Shown piece after piece: positions 33,010 through 43,372 of a stretch of 64,000 nt of DNA. The DNA is from Rachicladosporium sp. CCFEE 5018. Its lineage: Eukaryota; Ascomycota; Dothideomycetes; Cladosporiales; Cladosporiaceae. The notes below the pieces were generated by a model. The model was not told the origin of the DNA, made no database searches, and saw nothing but the letters and a program-made list of their open reading frames with translations. The DNA lies in the NCBI GenBank assembly GCA_002077045.2, contig KZ111159.1, positions 62,001-126,000 of the forward strand. The letters run 5' to 3'. Position 1 is the stretch's first letter. Each line of letters starts with the position of its first letter. A program made the position numbers and the translations under genes.

Positions 33010-33612
33010 CGTGGCATATGAGTGTGATGTGGTAACCAGGAACAGTGTCCTCAGTCCAGCGAACGCTCGATGTCGGAGTCGAATTGCCAGAATCGCTGTA
33101 GGTCAAGGTTTTGAGATCCAGCTGGGTATAAAAGTCTTTCCAGACCAGGGTAATTACCAGGAGGAAGTTATGTGCCGTTCAAAGGTGCTTCACGATAATA
33201 TTACTCGGATAAATGTAGCTGTAAGATAGGTGAAGTCACATTTGCCACCAGCTGCAGGACTTCCCGTCCATTGGACGACGAATCATTACCAAATCCGAAG
33301 TCACCTCGCTTGCATTCTTTCACAGTCACACGAGGTTCATTATAGATATATATCTGAACATGTAGTCGGTGCAAGAAACGCTTCACATTGATCATATGAA
33401 ATCATCTATGAAGCTAAGGAGCGCCTACTCGCATAGAAGAGTGACTGCACTGCCTCTCCAAGTTCCGAGATGCTCGTGACACTCTGTTTCGTTTACTCAT
33501 CTCCACACCTACGCGTGTTATCCAAGTCTTCCTCAACAATTGATCACGCACCAATCGTGGAACAATTTCGGCTACCACCACTTGCCAAGCAGCCCACGCC
33601 GTAGTTGAGGCA
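33010..33612. other. Intergenic region between TDA3-like gene and RBR ligase
   Basis: About 600 bp: the promoter of the minus-strand TDA3-like gene and the terminator of the minus-strand RBR ligase. It includes an AT-rich stretch near 33330-33350. No gene is seen. Confidence 0.4.
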
Positions 33613-36134
33613 TCACACCTCATCCGGATCCCGGGGCCCATGCATGCCCCTCTCGTCAATGGCGTCGAAGAACGCACGATCCACTTCCTCCATCTCATGC
33701 TCAGGCACAGCCCGCCGCCTGATACCTGCACCACCGTGTCCGCCTTGTGCTGGCTGAGCATTCGGGCCACGTCTGGGAGGTGCACGACCATTTGCCACCG
33801 GGCGCTGACCGCGCTCGTGGGCTCTGACGGCGGCCGCGGCACCTCCTCTACCAGCATTGCCATTCACAGCAGGAGGGCCGACTGGAAACGGATTGCGTCT
33901 CCGCCTGCCTGGCGCTCGCGCTGCTGGGTCTGCAGGAGGCACCTGGCCATCGATCGCAATGTGAGCGACACCGTCGACGATACCGCCACCAAAGAGCTGA
34001 CGCTCTAGCTCTGGCACCTCCACTGGATGGGCATTAATCTCCTCCGCGGCCGCACGCACTAGTCCTTCGGGCGGCCACATAGCGCGCTCTAAGTCATCCT
34101 GCCGAACTTCTTACTCATGTTAGCGCTAGCCTCCTCGTGAGTATATCTGTTCAAACAGTACCTTGTCGCCTCTGCGCCTGCTGCTCTTGCTGCATCAATC
34201 TTGCGTCCTCTTCGTCCGCAGCTCGCGCAACCTCAATTGCCATTTGCTCCCACCTCCTGGCACCTCTGAAGCCCTCCCCGTCTTCCGGCTCCTGCCCCTC
34301 GTCACCTTCCTCAAGCTCCCACAGCCGATTGTAGCACTCTGATCCGACTTTGTTGAAGTGCTGATACGGCGAGTCTTTGTCCAGCCAACTGCCACACAAG
34401 TAGCAGAAGTGCGTAGTGCACTGGTAACATTGCATGTGATTGCAGCCCATGGTCTTCTGCACAGGTGATCGACAGTATGGACACGGACTGGTGTGAGCCA
34501 TGATGTACTCGTACGAGGCTTTGTCCTCTGCCGACAGTTCATCTGGGTTACGAGGGTGACAGCGCTCGATAGGACCATGCCAGGACTTGTAGCAAACTTT
34601 GCAGAAAGCCATTCCACACTTGGGATTTTCGCAGATGCACAGACGGTCGTCGTCGTCAGTGATGATCTTCGGTTCTGATACAGTTCCATCATCTGAGCCT
34701 GAGTCCGGATATTCGGTGAGATCTTCCGGGATGGGTGGGTACTTGCGCGACCTTGCTGGTTTCGTGCACCATTCGCGGGGGCAGTAGACGGTATCTTTGT
34801 CAGACTCCAGGCGCTTCTTGCGTTNNNNNNNNNNNNNNNNNNNNNNNNNNNNNNNNNNNNNNNNNNNNNNNNNNNNNNNNNNNNNNNNNNNNNNNNNNNN
34901 NNNNNNNNNNNNNNNNNNNNNNNNGATTGCAGCCCATGGTCTTCTGCACAGGTGATCGACAGTATGGACACGGACTGGTGTGAGCCATGATGTACTCGTA
35001 CGAGGCTTTGTCCTCTGCCGACAGTTCATCTGGGTTACGAGGGTGACAGCGCTCGATAGGACCATGCCAGGACTTGTAGCAAACTTTGCAGAAAGCCATT
35101 CCACACTTGGGATTTTCGCAGATGCACAGACGGTCGTCGTCGTCAGTGATGATCTTCGGTTCTGATACAGTTCCATCATCTGAGCCTGAGTCCGGATATT
35201 CGGTGAGATCTTCCGGGATGGGTGGGTACTTGCGCGACCTTGCTGGTTTCGTGCACCATTCGCGGGGGCAGTAGACGGTATCTTTGTCAGACTCCAGGCG
35301 CTTCTTGCGTTTCATCTCCACATATCGACGAACCATCGAGTCTTCAACGCCCATCGCCAAGAGTTCTCTGGGATGCAACGGCTTAGGCTTCCGTGCGCGC
35401 TGCCCAGTTTTGGCTTGACCGCACGACGGATCCAAGCAGCAGACGTCTGCGACCGCTCCTTCCGTGATCGAGTTGTTGTAGCAGTCTTGTAGACACTGCA
35501 CACAGAAGACATGATCGCACTTGTCAAGCTTATGACACTGAGTGCCTTTCTTGGGTTCCAAGCAGATGCCGCAGTCGTACGTACCCTCCTGAAATTGCTT
35601 GAGCTTTGTCTCCTTGTCAAAGGAGACAAGCGCTGGCTCTAAAGACGCGGGCAGAGTCAAGCAGCCGTCGTTCGACTGGTCTAAGCTGAACCCCGAACTC
35701 GCTGCGTTCTCCAGGTGATCAATATAAGAGTACAAGACCTGGCAACGCCCAAGATCCTCCCACAGATCGATGAGCTGCTTCTGCAACTCGTCCAGCTTAG
35801 ACCTCGGAAGCCAGTCATGCTCGGTCTTAAGGTCGACCTCCGCTTCGGCCTCAGCTGGGTAGCCATCGGGAAGTGTGACGCGTAAGTTCAGCGGGGGCAA
35901 ATGCGACAAATGCACATCATGCTCGATGTGAGCGCCTGTTGGTGCAGTAACCTGCGCATACGTTGCCTTCACTGCCGTCGCAGGCGCAGAAGGGACAAAT
36001 CGAACCAAGAGTGGTGGCGACGGAGCAACCTTGATATCTAGCGATGCAGTGTATTTGTTGGTGATGATGATCTCCGGGTAGATAGCTTCGACAGACGAGA
36101 GCTCCTCTTCGCGCTCATCGAACCCGTCGGCCAT
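33613..36134 (-). CDS. ITT1: RWD-RBR E3 ubiquitin ligase (ITT1/RNF14-like), artificially split by a gap
   Basis: Exons 34162-36134 and 33613-34109. The first is broken by 100 N and a 387-bp duplication. Counting the duplicated part once (487 bp removed), the frame is continuous and gives about 660 residues. The order is an RWD domain (REEELSSVEAIYPEIII ... VTLPDGYPAEAE), RING1 (CGICLEPKKGTQ ... CDHVFCVQCLQDC), IBR (YCPREWC ... CICENPKCGMAFCKVCYKSWHG), then RING2 (CPYCRSPVQKTMGCNHMQC ... HFCYLCG) with the Cys of GCN as the likely catalytic residue. A disordered Arg/Gly/Pro-rich tail follows. Yeast Itt1 affects translation termination through eRF1/eRF3; human RNF14 acts on stalled ribosomes. 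The repeat boundary falls right at the catalytic Cys codon. Confidence 0.9.
34438..34824. repeat. Gap-flanking repeat, left copy (387 bp)
   Basis: Identical by eye to 34925-35311 and abuts the N run. Its translated content (IBR to RING2 of the RBR ligase) is repeated exactly on the other side. Confidence 0.93.
34825..34924. other. Assembly gap, 100 N
   Basis: Exactly 100 N inside a coding exon, flanked by perfect repeats. The reading frame of the ligase becomes continuous only if the gap and one repeat copy are ignored. Confidence 0.97.
34925..35311. repeat. Gap-flanking repeat, right copy (387 bp)
   Basis: Same sequence as 34438-34824, offset 487. As 487 is not a multiple of three, the two halves of the ligase lie in different frames in this assembly. 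Confidence 0.93.
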
Positions 36135-36541
36135 GTCGAATTCAGTCTATGGGTGGTAGCTGGGAAATTGCCCAGCAGGCACCGGATTTTATAAGTATGC
36201 GTGCATAGTCTCGACGGCTGTGAGCGCTCGTCGTGTTGTAGAGTCCGATAGTTGCTCGGAAGTGAATGCTGAAACGTCGAGAGCGTGGCCTGAAGGTACT
36301 GCGGCTACAATAGAAAGTGATCGAAGAACCCAACGCGTAGAGGCAAGATCGAGAGTCCGTGGCGAGGTAGGTCGCCGGGGAGTCAGCAAATGCAAGATAA
36401 GGTTCTCGCTTAAGCCCATGTGGTGCCTCAGTCTCGGTACTCTGAGATGTTGTACATGGAATCGTGAATGATCCCGGCAAATTATTTCATATGATAGCTC
36501 GTTGACCTTGAGCTCCGACCTTTGTACATACCTCTTCCACC
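36135..36541. promoter_or_regulatory. Shared promoter of ITT1-like ligase and CAX4
   Basis: A 407-bp head-to-head interval. No specific site is named. Confidence 0.4.
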
Positions 36542-37294
36542 ATGGCCGACACTCCCATCTCCTCGGTCTCCCTCTCCCTAACCCACGTTGTCTACAACCC
36601 ATCCTCTCCCCTCTCAGTCATATCCGCCTACCTCGCCCTCCTGCCCCAAGCCCTCCTAATAATTTACACAACCCTCCTCTACGCCACGCGCGAGATTGAG
36701 ATAGGTCTCATGCTCGCCGGGCAGCTGGCCTGCGAAGCTCTGAACTATATTCTCAAGCGCACATTGAAGGGTGATAGGCCGAGATTGGATCTAGGAAAGG
36801 GCTATGGCATGCCGAGTAGTCATGCGCAGTTCATGGCGTATTGGGCGGTGTATCTGGGGTTGTGGGTTGTTGTGAGGCATAGACCGGCGTTGGAGAAGCG
36901 GAGGGAAGGTGGCTACGTTGGGATTGCGGTGTGGCAGAGGGGTGTGTTGGGACTTGCTGCGTTCGTGCTCTCTGCTGCTGTGGGCGCGAGTAGAGTGTGC
37001 GTGAGCAGTGCTTGTTGCGTGCGGGAGACTCACTGACGATGTGGCAGAGAATTGAACTATCATTATCCTCACCAAGTCTACGTCGGGTTCGCGCTTGGTA
37101 CGGCCTGTGCACTCGCATGGTTCGTTGTCACGGCTGGAGCTCGCTACTATGGTCTGCTAGACTGGCTTTTAGAGCTACCGCCCATGCAATGGCTTCGCAT
37201 GCGAGATCTCTTGATTGATGAAGACCTTGTGCACGCAGGGTGGGAGCGATACGACAGCAGGCGGCGGAAGCTGCGTGCGGTGAAAGATCGATGA
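36542..37294 (+). CDS. CAX4: Dolichyl-diphosphatase (PAP2 family)
   Basis: Two exons, 36542-36996 and 37048-37294, give 233 residues. The intron has a gtgcgt donor, chosen because it alone keeps the PAP2 motif in frame. Phosphatase signatures are K-R-T-L-K-G-D-R-P-R (motif 1), YGMPSSHAQFMAYW (motif 2, PSxH) and GASRVELNYHYPHQVYVGF (motif 3, SR...H). Four hydrophobic helices (LALLPQALLIIYTTLLYA, MAYWAVYLGLWVVV, VLGLAAFVLSAAVGA, GTACALAWFVVTAGA) place it in the ER membrane. It returns dolichyl diphosphate to dolichyl phosphate on the lumenal side so that N-glycan assembly can continue. It ends 64 bp from the convergent Sld7-like gene. Confidence 0.92.
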
Positions 37295-37358
37295 GCGAGG
37301 ACGGAACAAGTGGAACGAGATCCAACTTCGAATTTGATCTTCGGGTTCTGCCTTCTAC

Positions 37359-38717
37359 CTATCCTATGCCATGTCCGACAAATGCGTGCTGCTCTTCGGT
37401 CTTTGCGGACCCGAACAGCTTCCGCCCTCCCGGTGTGAGCTTGTCTGGATGAACGGCAAGACCCGAAGCCACGGGATCCGTCAGGAAGATCGCAAGAAGC
37501 TTGTCGGCAGTCTCAGCCAGCACGGCAGCATACTGCGACAATGGGGTCTCGGACATATGCGCGCGAAACGCGAAGCAGACGCCCTTGTAAGTCTGATGGT
37601 AGACAAGCTTGTATTCGTCACTTTGGGCTGCATCCGCGCCTTGGTGGTCTTGCGGATCAGACTTGGACTTTCGATCTGGTCTGGCTTGCTCCAAGCCATA
37701 TGCCCGCATGCACGTCATCACGGTACGCTGCACCAGGACCTTGTTCTGCTCGTGGATTGCAGAGTAGGCCGAGTCCACAGTCGGGGAGGGCAGTGCAGAG
37801 ACGCTTTCGACTCTCGACAAAGTCGACCTTCGCTTGCCTTCCACAGCTGTGGGAGGCCGCGAGTCGATGATACTGGGCGAGCGAGAGAGTGGCCTGGTTT
37901 GGAGAGGCACGGGGACCTGCCCGCCACTACTTTCGCGCCGATGGCCAATGGATGCAGCTGCTGAAACAGCCTGGCCGCCTTTGCGCCGCGCAGCCTTTCG
38001 CCGTTCATTTGCTTCGTCGAATGCATCGTTGGCAGTACGACGTTTCTTCGTAGGCGGCTCGTGGACGACTTCTGTGCTACCATCGATTGCCGAAGTTAGG
38101 AAGATCGCGGACTGGACTTCTGCGCCCGGGTCGGCGGTGGGCGATGATGGCGGTGTTGGCAGGTCCGATGGGTGGAGGAGATCTGACGAGATAGCTTGTG
38201 CTGTGACTGCCAGTGTGAGATCCGGTCGCACGCCTTGGGCGTCTGCTAGTGGAGGGGCGGAATGGGCAGATAGGGTGTGCGCCGTTGATATATCACGTGT
38301 AGCAATGAACAGAAGCTCCGTGATTATTGGCGCAGGGCATGAAAGTGCTGTAGAGTGCTCCACTGCTACCAGTATACCCAAGCTCGATTCGTGCCTCCTT
38401 GTGTTCCACCATTGATCATCCCCACCCGATGCGAGAACGTTGGTGAAGAAAGACTCCACAGCCGCGCATCTGGTGCTGACATCGTATCTGGCGCCAGTGA
38501 AGATATGGAGCGGGATGTGGTCGACATCGACTATGGAAAGATACCGTAGTGTGCATGATTCTAGATGCAATGATAGCTCATGCTGGTGAGGCTGGCTAAG
38601 GATGATGTCTGGTAGGCTAAGTCAGCGATGTACCTCAATGGAGCCAAAGTCGAATAGTGTCTTACCACTGTCACTGTTACCATCAGGGAGCTGTAAAACA
38701 TGTCTCGTAGTGGCCAT
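37359..38717 (-). CDS. SLD7: Sld7-like replication-initiation protein
   Basis: Two exons, 38666-38717 (starting MATTRHVLQLPDG) and 37359-38608, are joined by a 57-nt intron (gtaaga donor, accag acceptor). The 433 residues start with a beta-rich N-terminal region (LSLHLESCTLRYLSIVDVDHIPLHIFTG). A disordered middle holds a nuclear-signal-like PPTKKRRTAND. The conserved C-terminal domain reads RTVMTCMRAYGL, then DEYKLVYHQTYKGVCFAFRAHM, TADKLLAIF and LTDPVA. This C-terminal pattern is what I know from fungal Sld7, the partner of Sld3 in origin firing. The first exon is inferred from splice signals and frame and fits the N-terminal fold well. Confidence 0.68.
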
Positions 38718-38819
38718 AATTATTAGCACGTGGTGTTCTCGACATTTGCAGACGCGTGGAGTACGCGACTTGAAAGCACAACGGACACACTTTCCTCCGG
38801 CAGAGCCTTGGCAGACACT

Positions 38820-39413
38820 TCACAAGCACTCCAACACCAGCCCGATGACCTCCTCAAAAGCCGGCCTGCCCATCGTACTGACGCCCTTGAGCCCCAAGCC
38901 AACCACAAGCATGCGCTCCTCGCCAGGCCGTTGCATTAAGATCGCACTGCCGATGGTCGTAGCCAGAGTCTGACCGAAGACTTCTTCGTCTCGCTTCGTG
39001 CCTCCGAGCACGGTAGTAGCTGTGAGGTGCGTCACGGGTAGCAAGTCGTTCTCCGTATCATGGCTCGGGAAATGGCCTGGGTTCATCGGATCTGTAGCAT
39101 TGGCTGCAAGTGGGACGTGAACCCAGTGCGCTGGTGGCGCGGAGAGTGAGGTGATCGTGAGCAGGATCTTGTCCGAGAATGATATGAGGCCGACATTGGT
39201 GTGCAGTCCGCCGACGATGCCGGAGGCTGTTTTCGATGCGGCTGGAAAGGGCGAGGGGTCGGTGTTGGGGGCTGCCATGGCTAGGCTGCGTGACGAAGGC
39301 GGGCGTTCAGAGGGCTTTGCTTGATCGATGTTGAAGATGCTTGGTGCTGGCTTCCACGGTAGAGTCTTAGCTGTCTCTCCATAAGACTGATTGACGGCTT
39401 TTGGTGCTATCAC
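38820..39413 (-). CDS. 20S proteasome assembly chaperone PAC3 (POC3-like)
   Basis: 197 residues from the ATG at 39413; an inner ATG at 39278 (MAAPNTDPS) would give 152 residues, nearer the family length. The fold is visible as strands SGIVGGLHTNVGLISFSDKILLTITSL and WVHVPLAA, a loop, TATTVLGGTKRDEEVFGQTLATTIGSAI, then MLVVGLGLKGVSTMGRPAFEEVIGLVLECL. This resembles the beta-sandwich plus helices of PAC3/Irc25-Poc3 chaperones, which guide alpha-ring assembly of the 20S core. Fungal members are divergent, so the call rests on pattern and length. It is divergent from DHR1. Confidence 0.75.
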   Translation of the reverse strand: MIAPKAVNQSYGETAKTLPWKPAPSIFNIDQAKPSERPPSSRSLAMAAPNTDPSPFPAASKTASGIVGGLHTNVGLISFSDKILLTITSLSAPPAHWVHVPLAANATDPMNPGHFPSHDTENDLLPVTHLTATTVLGGTKRDEEVFGQTLATTIGSAILMQRPGEERMLVVGLGLKGVSTMGRPAFEEVIGLVLECL

Positions 39414-39604
39414 GGTGCCTGGTGAAATGAGACGACTAAGTGCACGGCATCGAGAAAGGCGCTGACTAAGATCGACCAGATTTCCGGCGCAAATTGAGTT
39501 TTGCGGGGTGCAGCACTAGCGGACTAGCCATTTTCGTCATAATCGTCAAAGGTTTAGAGGTTTGCGGCATTTTCTGTGGTAAGGTCGTTCGATTCCGGTG
39601 CACA
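39414..39604. promoter_or_regulatory. Shared promoter of PAC3 and DHR1
   Basis: Only 191 bp separate the two starts (326 bp if PAC3 starts at 39278). One gene serves proteasome assembly and the other ribosome assembly, so joint growth control is possible but unproven. Confidence 0.4.
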
Positions 39605-42600
39605 ATGCCACCTAAGTTCGTGCCGCGCGAGCGGAAGCATCGACGACTCGCGAAGTTGAAGGAGACTTCGAAGAAAGCACCGCCGACGCAGTCAAATGAA
39701 GAAGTGATTGTACCTGTATCGAAATCAGAGCAGGAAGAACGACGACAACAGATAAGGGACGAGCTGCGTGCACACCAACCAGACGCCAAGATAAGTGGGA
39801 AGAAGAGGAAGCGACTTGATCACTACGTCGATACAAAGCTTCGTAAGGAGGAGAATCTCGAATTGATCAAAAAGCTTGCCTCTCATCAAATCGATACGAG
39901 TCTCCTGCAGTCGTCTAAGAAGCTTGGGAGGGTAAATGATACTAGGAGAGAGGTCATCGAGAGAGCCCTCAAGGAGAGGCAAGCTGGAATCGACGTACGC
40001 GGTGATCAAGATGAGGTGCTGTATGAGCGACGAGGGGCTATGGAAGCTCCTGCGCATGTACCAATAGCTGTTTCTGCGGGAATAAGCAACAGCACTACCG
40101 CTGAGAGCTTTGGTAGCGGTCTCAAGCGCCCCTTGGACGTCGGAGAAGATGGCAAACCCGTACTGCCGTCAAGGAAGCGAAGGAAGCGCGAGAAGAAGGC
40201 ACGTAGCGTCCAGGAGCCAACGCCTATGTCAGACGAGGGATCCGAGGGCTCCGAGAACACAGATGAGGAGGCTATGGACTCGGAAAGCGATCAGGACGAA
40301 TGGAACGGTTTCAGCGACGACGAAATAGGAGAGCACAGCACAGAAGAATCCCGCGAGAATGCAGCCTCGGACAGCGAGGACGACAGCGCGACCTCGAATT
40401 ATGCGGAGGAGTCTACAGAGGATGAGGACGATGATGAAAACAGCGAGATTGACGATGTCGACAAGCCTGCACGAGCCTCTGCATTCAAGATGTGGGCTGC
40501 TGCTCGACGCAATGAGGCGATCGGCTTCGAGCCGTCCATCGCACCGACGAGCGATCCTGCTGTAATAGCAGCCTTCAAGCCACGAGTGTCATCTCCAGAT
40601 CCTGCTCAACCTGCTGCAACCACTACAGCCACGACGGCACGTCCTGAAAAGGCTATCACGATCAATCGCGTCCCGGACATTCAAGCCGCTAGACTCGAGT
40701 TACCGGTTGTCCAAGAAGAGCAGAAGATCATGGAAGCGATCCATAATAATCCGATTACGATAATCTGTGGCGAGACGGGATCGGGCAAGACGACCCAGGT
40801 GCCTCAGATGATGTACGAAGCTGGCTACGGCACAGCGATTGGGAAGCCTCGAGCGACGTCTGAAAAGTCAGCGGCATCTTTCAGTAGAGGAATGATTGGC
40901 ATCACCCAGCCGCGCCGTGTAGCTGCGGTCTCCGTAGCCCAGCGTGTCAAGACCGAAATGGGGAGCGAGTTCAGCAGACAGGTCGCTCATCAGGTACGCT
41001 ACGACAGCGCCGTGACCAATGATACTGCGATGAAGTTTATGACAGACGGGATCTTGCTCCGCGAAATAAGTCAGGACTTCGTCCTTAGTAAGTACTCCGC
41101 GATCGTCGTCGACGAAGCGCACGAGAGATCCGTCAACACGGATATTCTCATCGGCATGCTATCTCGCATCGTTCCGTTACGGGCGCAGCTTGCAGGAGAG
41201 CAACCCACTCGATACTCGCCTTTGAAACTGGTGATCATGTCCGCTACCTTGCGAGTGTCGGATTTCATCCAGAATGATCGGCTCTTCAAGGGTGTGGTGC
41301 CGCCAATTGTGGAGGCAGAGGGTCGCCAACATCCGGTCACAGTCCACTTCAGTAGGACCACGGAGAGAAACTTCGTATCTGAAATGGTCCGGAAGTTGGA
41401 GAGGGCGCATCGCAAGCTTCCGCACGGTGGAATGTTGGTTTTCCTTACTGGACAGCAGGAAATACAGGATGTTGCTGCAAGGTTAAACCAGGTGCTTGGA
41501 GGTAACGCGAGCTATAGTCGACCCACGACGAACGGTCGCGACTCATCGTTCGGCTTCGGAGCAGATGACTATGATAATGCGATAATCCGCAAGCGAGGAG
41601 ATACTTTGGAGGGAGAAGACGAGGCTGGCTCCGATGTCGAAATCAACGGCACAGATAGCGATGCCGAGGACGTCGATTTCGATGTGCCTCCAGACCCGGC
41701 CTTCAAGCCCAAAAAGACTCAAGGCCTTCTCAAACCGCACATACTGCCACTTTACGCGGCTCTCCCGACCTCACAGCAGATGCGCGTGTTCCAAGATCCG
41801 CCTGAAGGACATCGACTGATAGTGCTTGCTACGAATGTCGCCGAGACCTCGCTGACCATTCCTGACATCCGCTACGTGTTCGACTGTGGCCGCAGCAAAG
41901 AGAAGGTGTATGACACCTCGGCTGGTCCTGGCATCCAGACATTCGAAATAGATTGGATCTCCAAGGCTAGCGCTGCGCAACGAACAGGTCGTGCTGGACG
42001 TACTGGACCAGGGCATTGCTACAGGCTGTATAGTAGTGCGGTGTTCGAGGAATTCTTTGCTGAGCACGCGGTCCCTGAGGTCTTGCGGACGCCGTTGGAG
42101 AACGTGGTTTTGCAGCTGAAGAGCATGGAGATCGAGAACGTGGTGAACTTTCCCTTTCCTACACCGCCGGATAGGAAGCAACTGGAGGTTGCTGAGACGC
42201 TTTTGCGGAATCTGGGCGCGATAGACGAGGGCAATGGGAAGATCACTCCTCTTGGCAGACAACTGCTGGCATTCCCTGTCAGTCCAAGGTTCGGGAAGAT
42301 CTTGTTACTTGCTCATGCCAACGAGGTAGTTACACCGGCTGTTGCCACAGTGGCTGCGCTCGCTGTAGGCGCTCTGAGTATGCCCGAAGTCCAAGCTGGC
42401 GCAGCTTCTGTGCGCCTAGGGCCTGCAGCGGACGATGAGAGCGACGACTACGATGGCAATCAGCAACGCCGCGTCGAGAGAGAGGGCCACACGGCAGCTG
42501 AGATACTACATCAGAAGTATACCCGCGCCCAAGCGAAGCTTTCTCAATGGGATAATAGCAGTGACGCCGTCAAGATGCTCGCCACAGTCGCCGTGCACGC

Positions 42601-43372
42601 CGATGCGATGCTGAAGAAGAACGGCTCACAGATCTGCAAGGACTTCTATCTGCATGAGAAGCCGCTGCAAGAGGCCCAGCAACTGCGCCAACAGCTGCAT
42701 AACATCATCGCTTCTGAGCTTTCTGCTGGTTTCGATCATGCTAACGTAAGCGACCTCCGATACGAACCGTCGATACCGATCCCCTCGGAAAAACGACGGA
42801 AGATGCTCAATCAAGTCGTCGCAGCTGGATTTATCGATCAAATTGCTCTTCGAGCCGACTTACTACCCTCCACTGGTTCCATCCATCGAGCAAAACGAGC
42901 CAATCAAGTACCCTACCGAACGCTCATGCCTTCGGTGAAAGAGGAAGATATCGACCACGCTCTCTCACAAGAAGATCAAGACTTCCAACGCTCTGTTTAC
43001 GTGCACTCTGCGTCAGTTCTTGCCAAGCTGAGCGCCACGGAAATGCCACCTTATATCGTCTATTCACACATGTCACGCGCATCGCCATCAAGCGTAAAGG
43101 ACGGGAACGACGTTCCGCGTACGCGGATCCATCCCCTTTGTGTGGTCTCCGCCAAACAGATCGCTTCTCTCGCGGAAGGCACACCGTTACTGCAGTATGG
43201 TAAGCCGATTCAGAAGATTGAGGAATTGGATGGAGGACGTAGAAGATGCTGGGTCGGAATTGAAGTCAGTGCTACGCGAGGTGGCATCGGCTGGCCTCTA
43301 GGGACATGGAGGGTTGAACAGGTCAGAGGGAGGATGGGCGATTGGGTTGTGGAGAAGGTGCTGCAACGGTAG
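39605..43372 (+). CDS. ECM16: DEAH-box RNA helicase Dhr1 (DHX37) of the SSU processome
   Basis: Intronless, 1255 residues from MPPKFVPRERKHRRL at 39605; the frame is open upstream but lacks family sequence. The basic N-terminus (KKRKRLDHYVDTKLRKEEN, LLQSSKKLGR) is typical of Dhr1. A Ser/Glu/Asp-rich block at about 210-295 follows. Helicase motifs are in order: GETGSGKTTQ near 388 (Walker A), ITQPRRVAA, DEAH near 503, SAT near 545, LVLATNVAETSLTIP-type motif, and QRTGRAGRTGPG near 793. After these come the winged-helix/ratchet, and an OB fold with the usual fungal end (GTWRVEQVRGRM). Dhr1 unwinds U3 snoRNA from pre-18S rRNA in the nucleolus. Confidence 0.95.
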   Translation: MPPKFVPRERKHRRLAKLKETSKKAPPTQSNEEVIVPVSKSEQEERRQQIRDELRAHQPDAKISGKKRKRLDHYVDTKLRKEENLELIKKLASHQIDTSLLQSSKKLGRVNDTRREVIERALKERQAGIDVRGDQDEVLYERRGAMEAPAHVPIAVSAGISNSTTAESFGSGLKRPLDVGEDGKPVLPSRKRRKREKKARSVQEPTPMSDEGSEGSENTDEEAMDSESDQDEWNGFSDDEIGEHSTEESRENAASDSEDDSATSNYAEESTEDEDDDENSEIDDVDKPARASAFKMWAAARRNEAIGFEPSIAPTSDPAVIAAFKPRVSSPDPAQPAATTTATTARPEKAITINRVPDIQAARLELPVVQEEQKIMEAIHNNPITIICGETGSGKTTQVPQMMYEAGYGTAIGKPRATSEKSAASFSRGMIGITQPRRVAAVSVAQRVKTEMGSEFSRQVAHQVRYDSAVTNDTAMKFMTDGILLREISQDFVLSKYSAIVVDEAHERSVNTDILIGMLSRIVPLRAQLAGEQPTRYSPLKLVIMSATLRVSDFIQNDRLFKGVVPPIVEAEGRQHPVTVHFSRTTERNFVSEMVRKLERAHRKLPHGGMLVFLTGQQEIQDVAARLNQVLGGNASYSRPTTNGRDSSFGFGADDYDNAIIRKRGDTLEGEDEAGSDVEINGTDSDAEDVDFDVPPDPAFKPKKTQGLLKPHILPLYAALPTSQQMRVFQDPPEGHRLIVLATNVAETSLTIPDIRYVFDCGRSKEKVYDTSAGPGIQTFEIDWISKASAAQRTGRAGRTGPGHCYRLYSSAVFEEFFAEHAVPEVLRTPLENVVLQLKSMEIENVVNFPFPTPPDRKQLEVAETLLRNLGAIDEGNGKITPLGRQLLAFPVSPRFGKILLLAHANEVVTPAVATVAALAVGALSMPEVQAGAASVRLGPAADDESDDYDGNQQRRVEREGHTAAEILHQKYTRAQAKLSQWDNSSDAVKMLATVAVHADAMLKKNGSQICKDFYLHEKPLQEAQQLRQQLHNIIASELSAGFDHANVSDLRYEPSIPIPSEKRRKMLNQVVAAGFIDQIALRADLLPSTGSIHRAKRANQVPYRTLMPSVKEEDIDHALSQEDQDFQRSVYVHSASVLAKLSATEMPPYIVYSHMSRASPSSVKDGNDVPRTRIHPLCVVSAKQIASLAEGTPLLQYGKPIQKIEELDGGRRRCWVGIEVSATRGGIGWPLGTWRVEQVRGRMGDWVVEKVLQR

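Noticed and set aside
34800..36134. RBR ligase truncated before RING2 as a natural pseudogene
   Set aside because: The missing part is present beyond the gap, and the frame closes when the perfect repeat is counted once.
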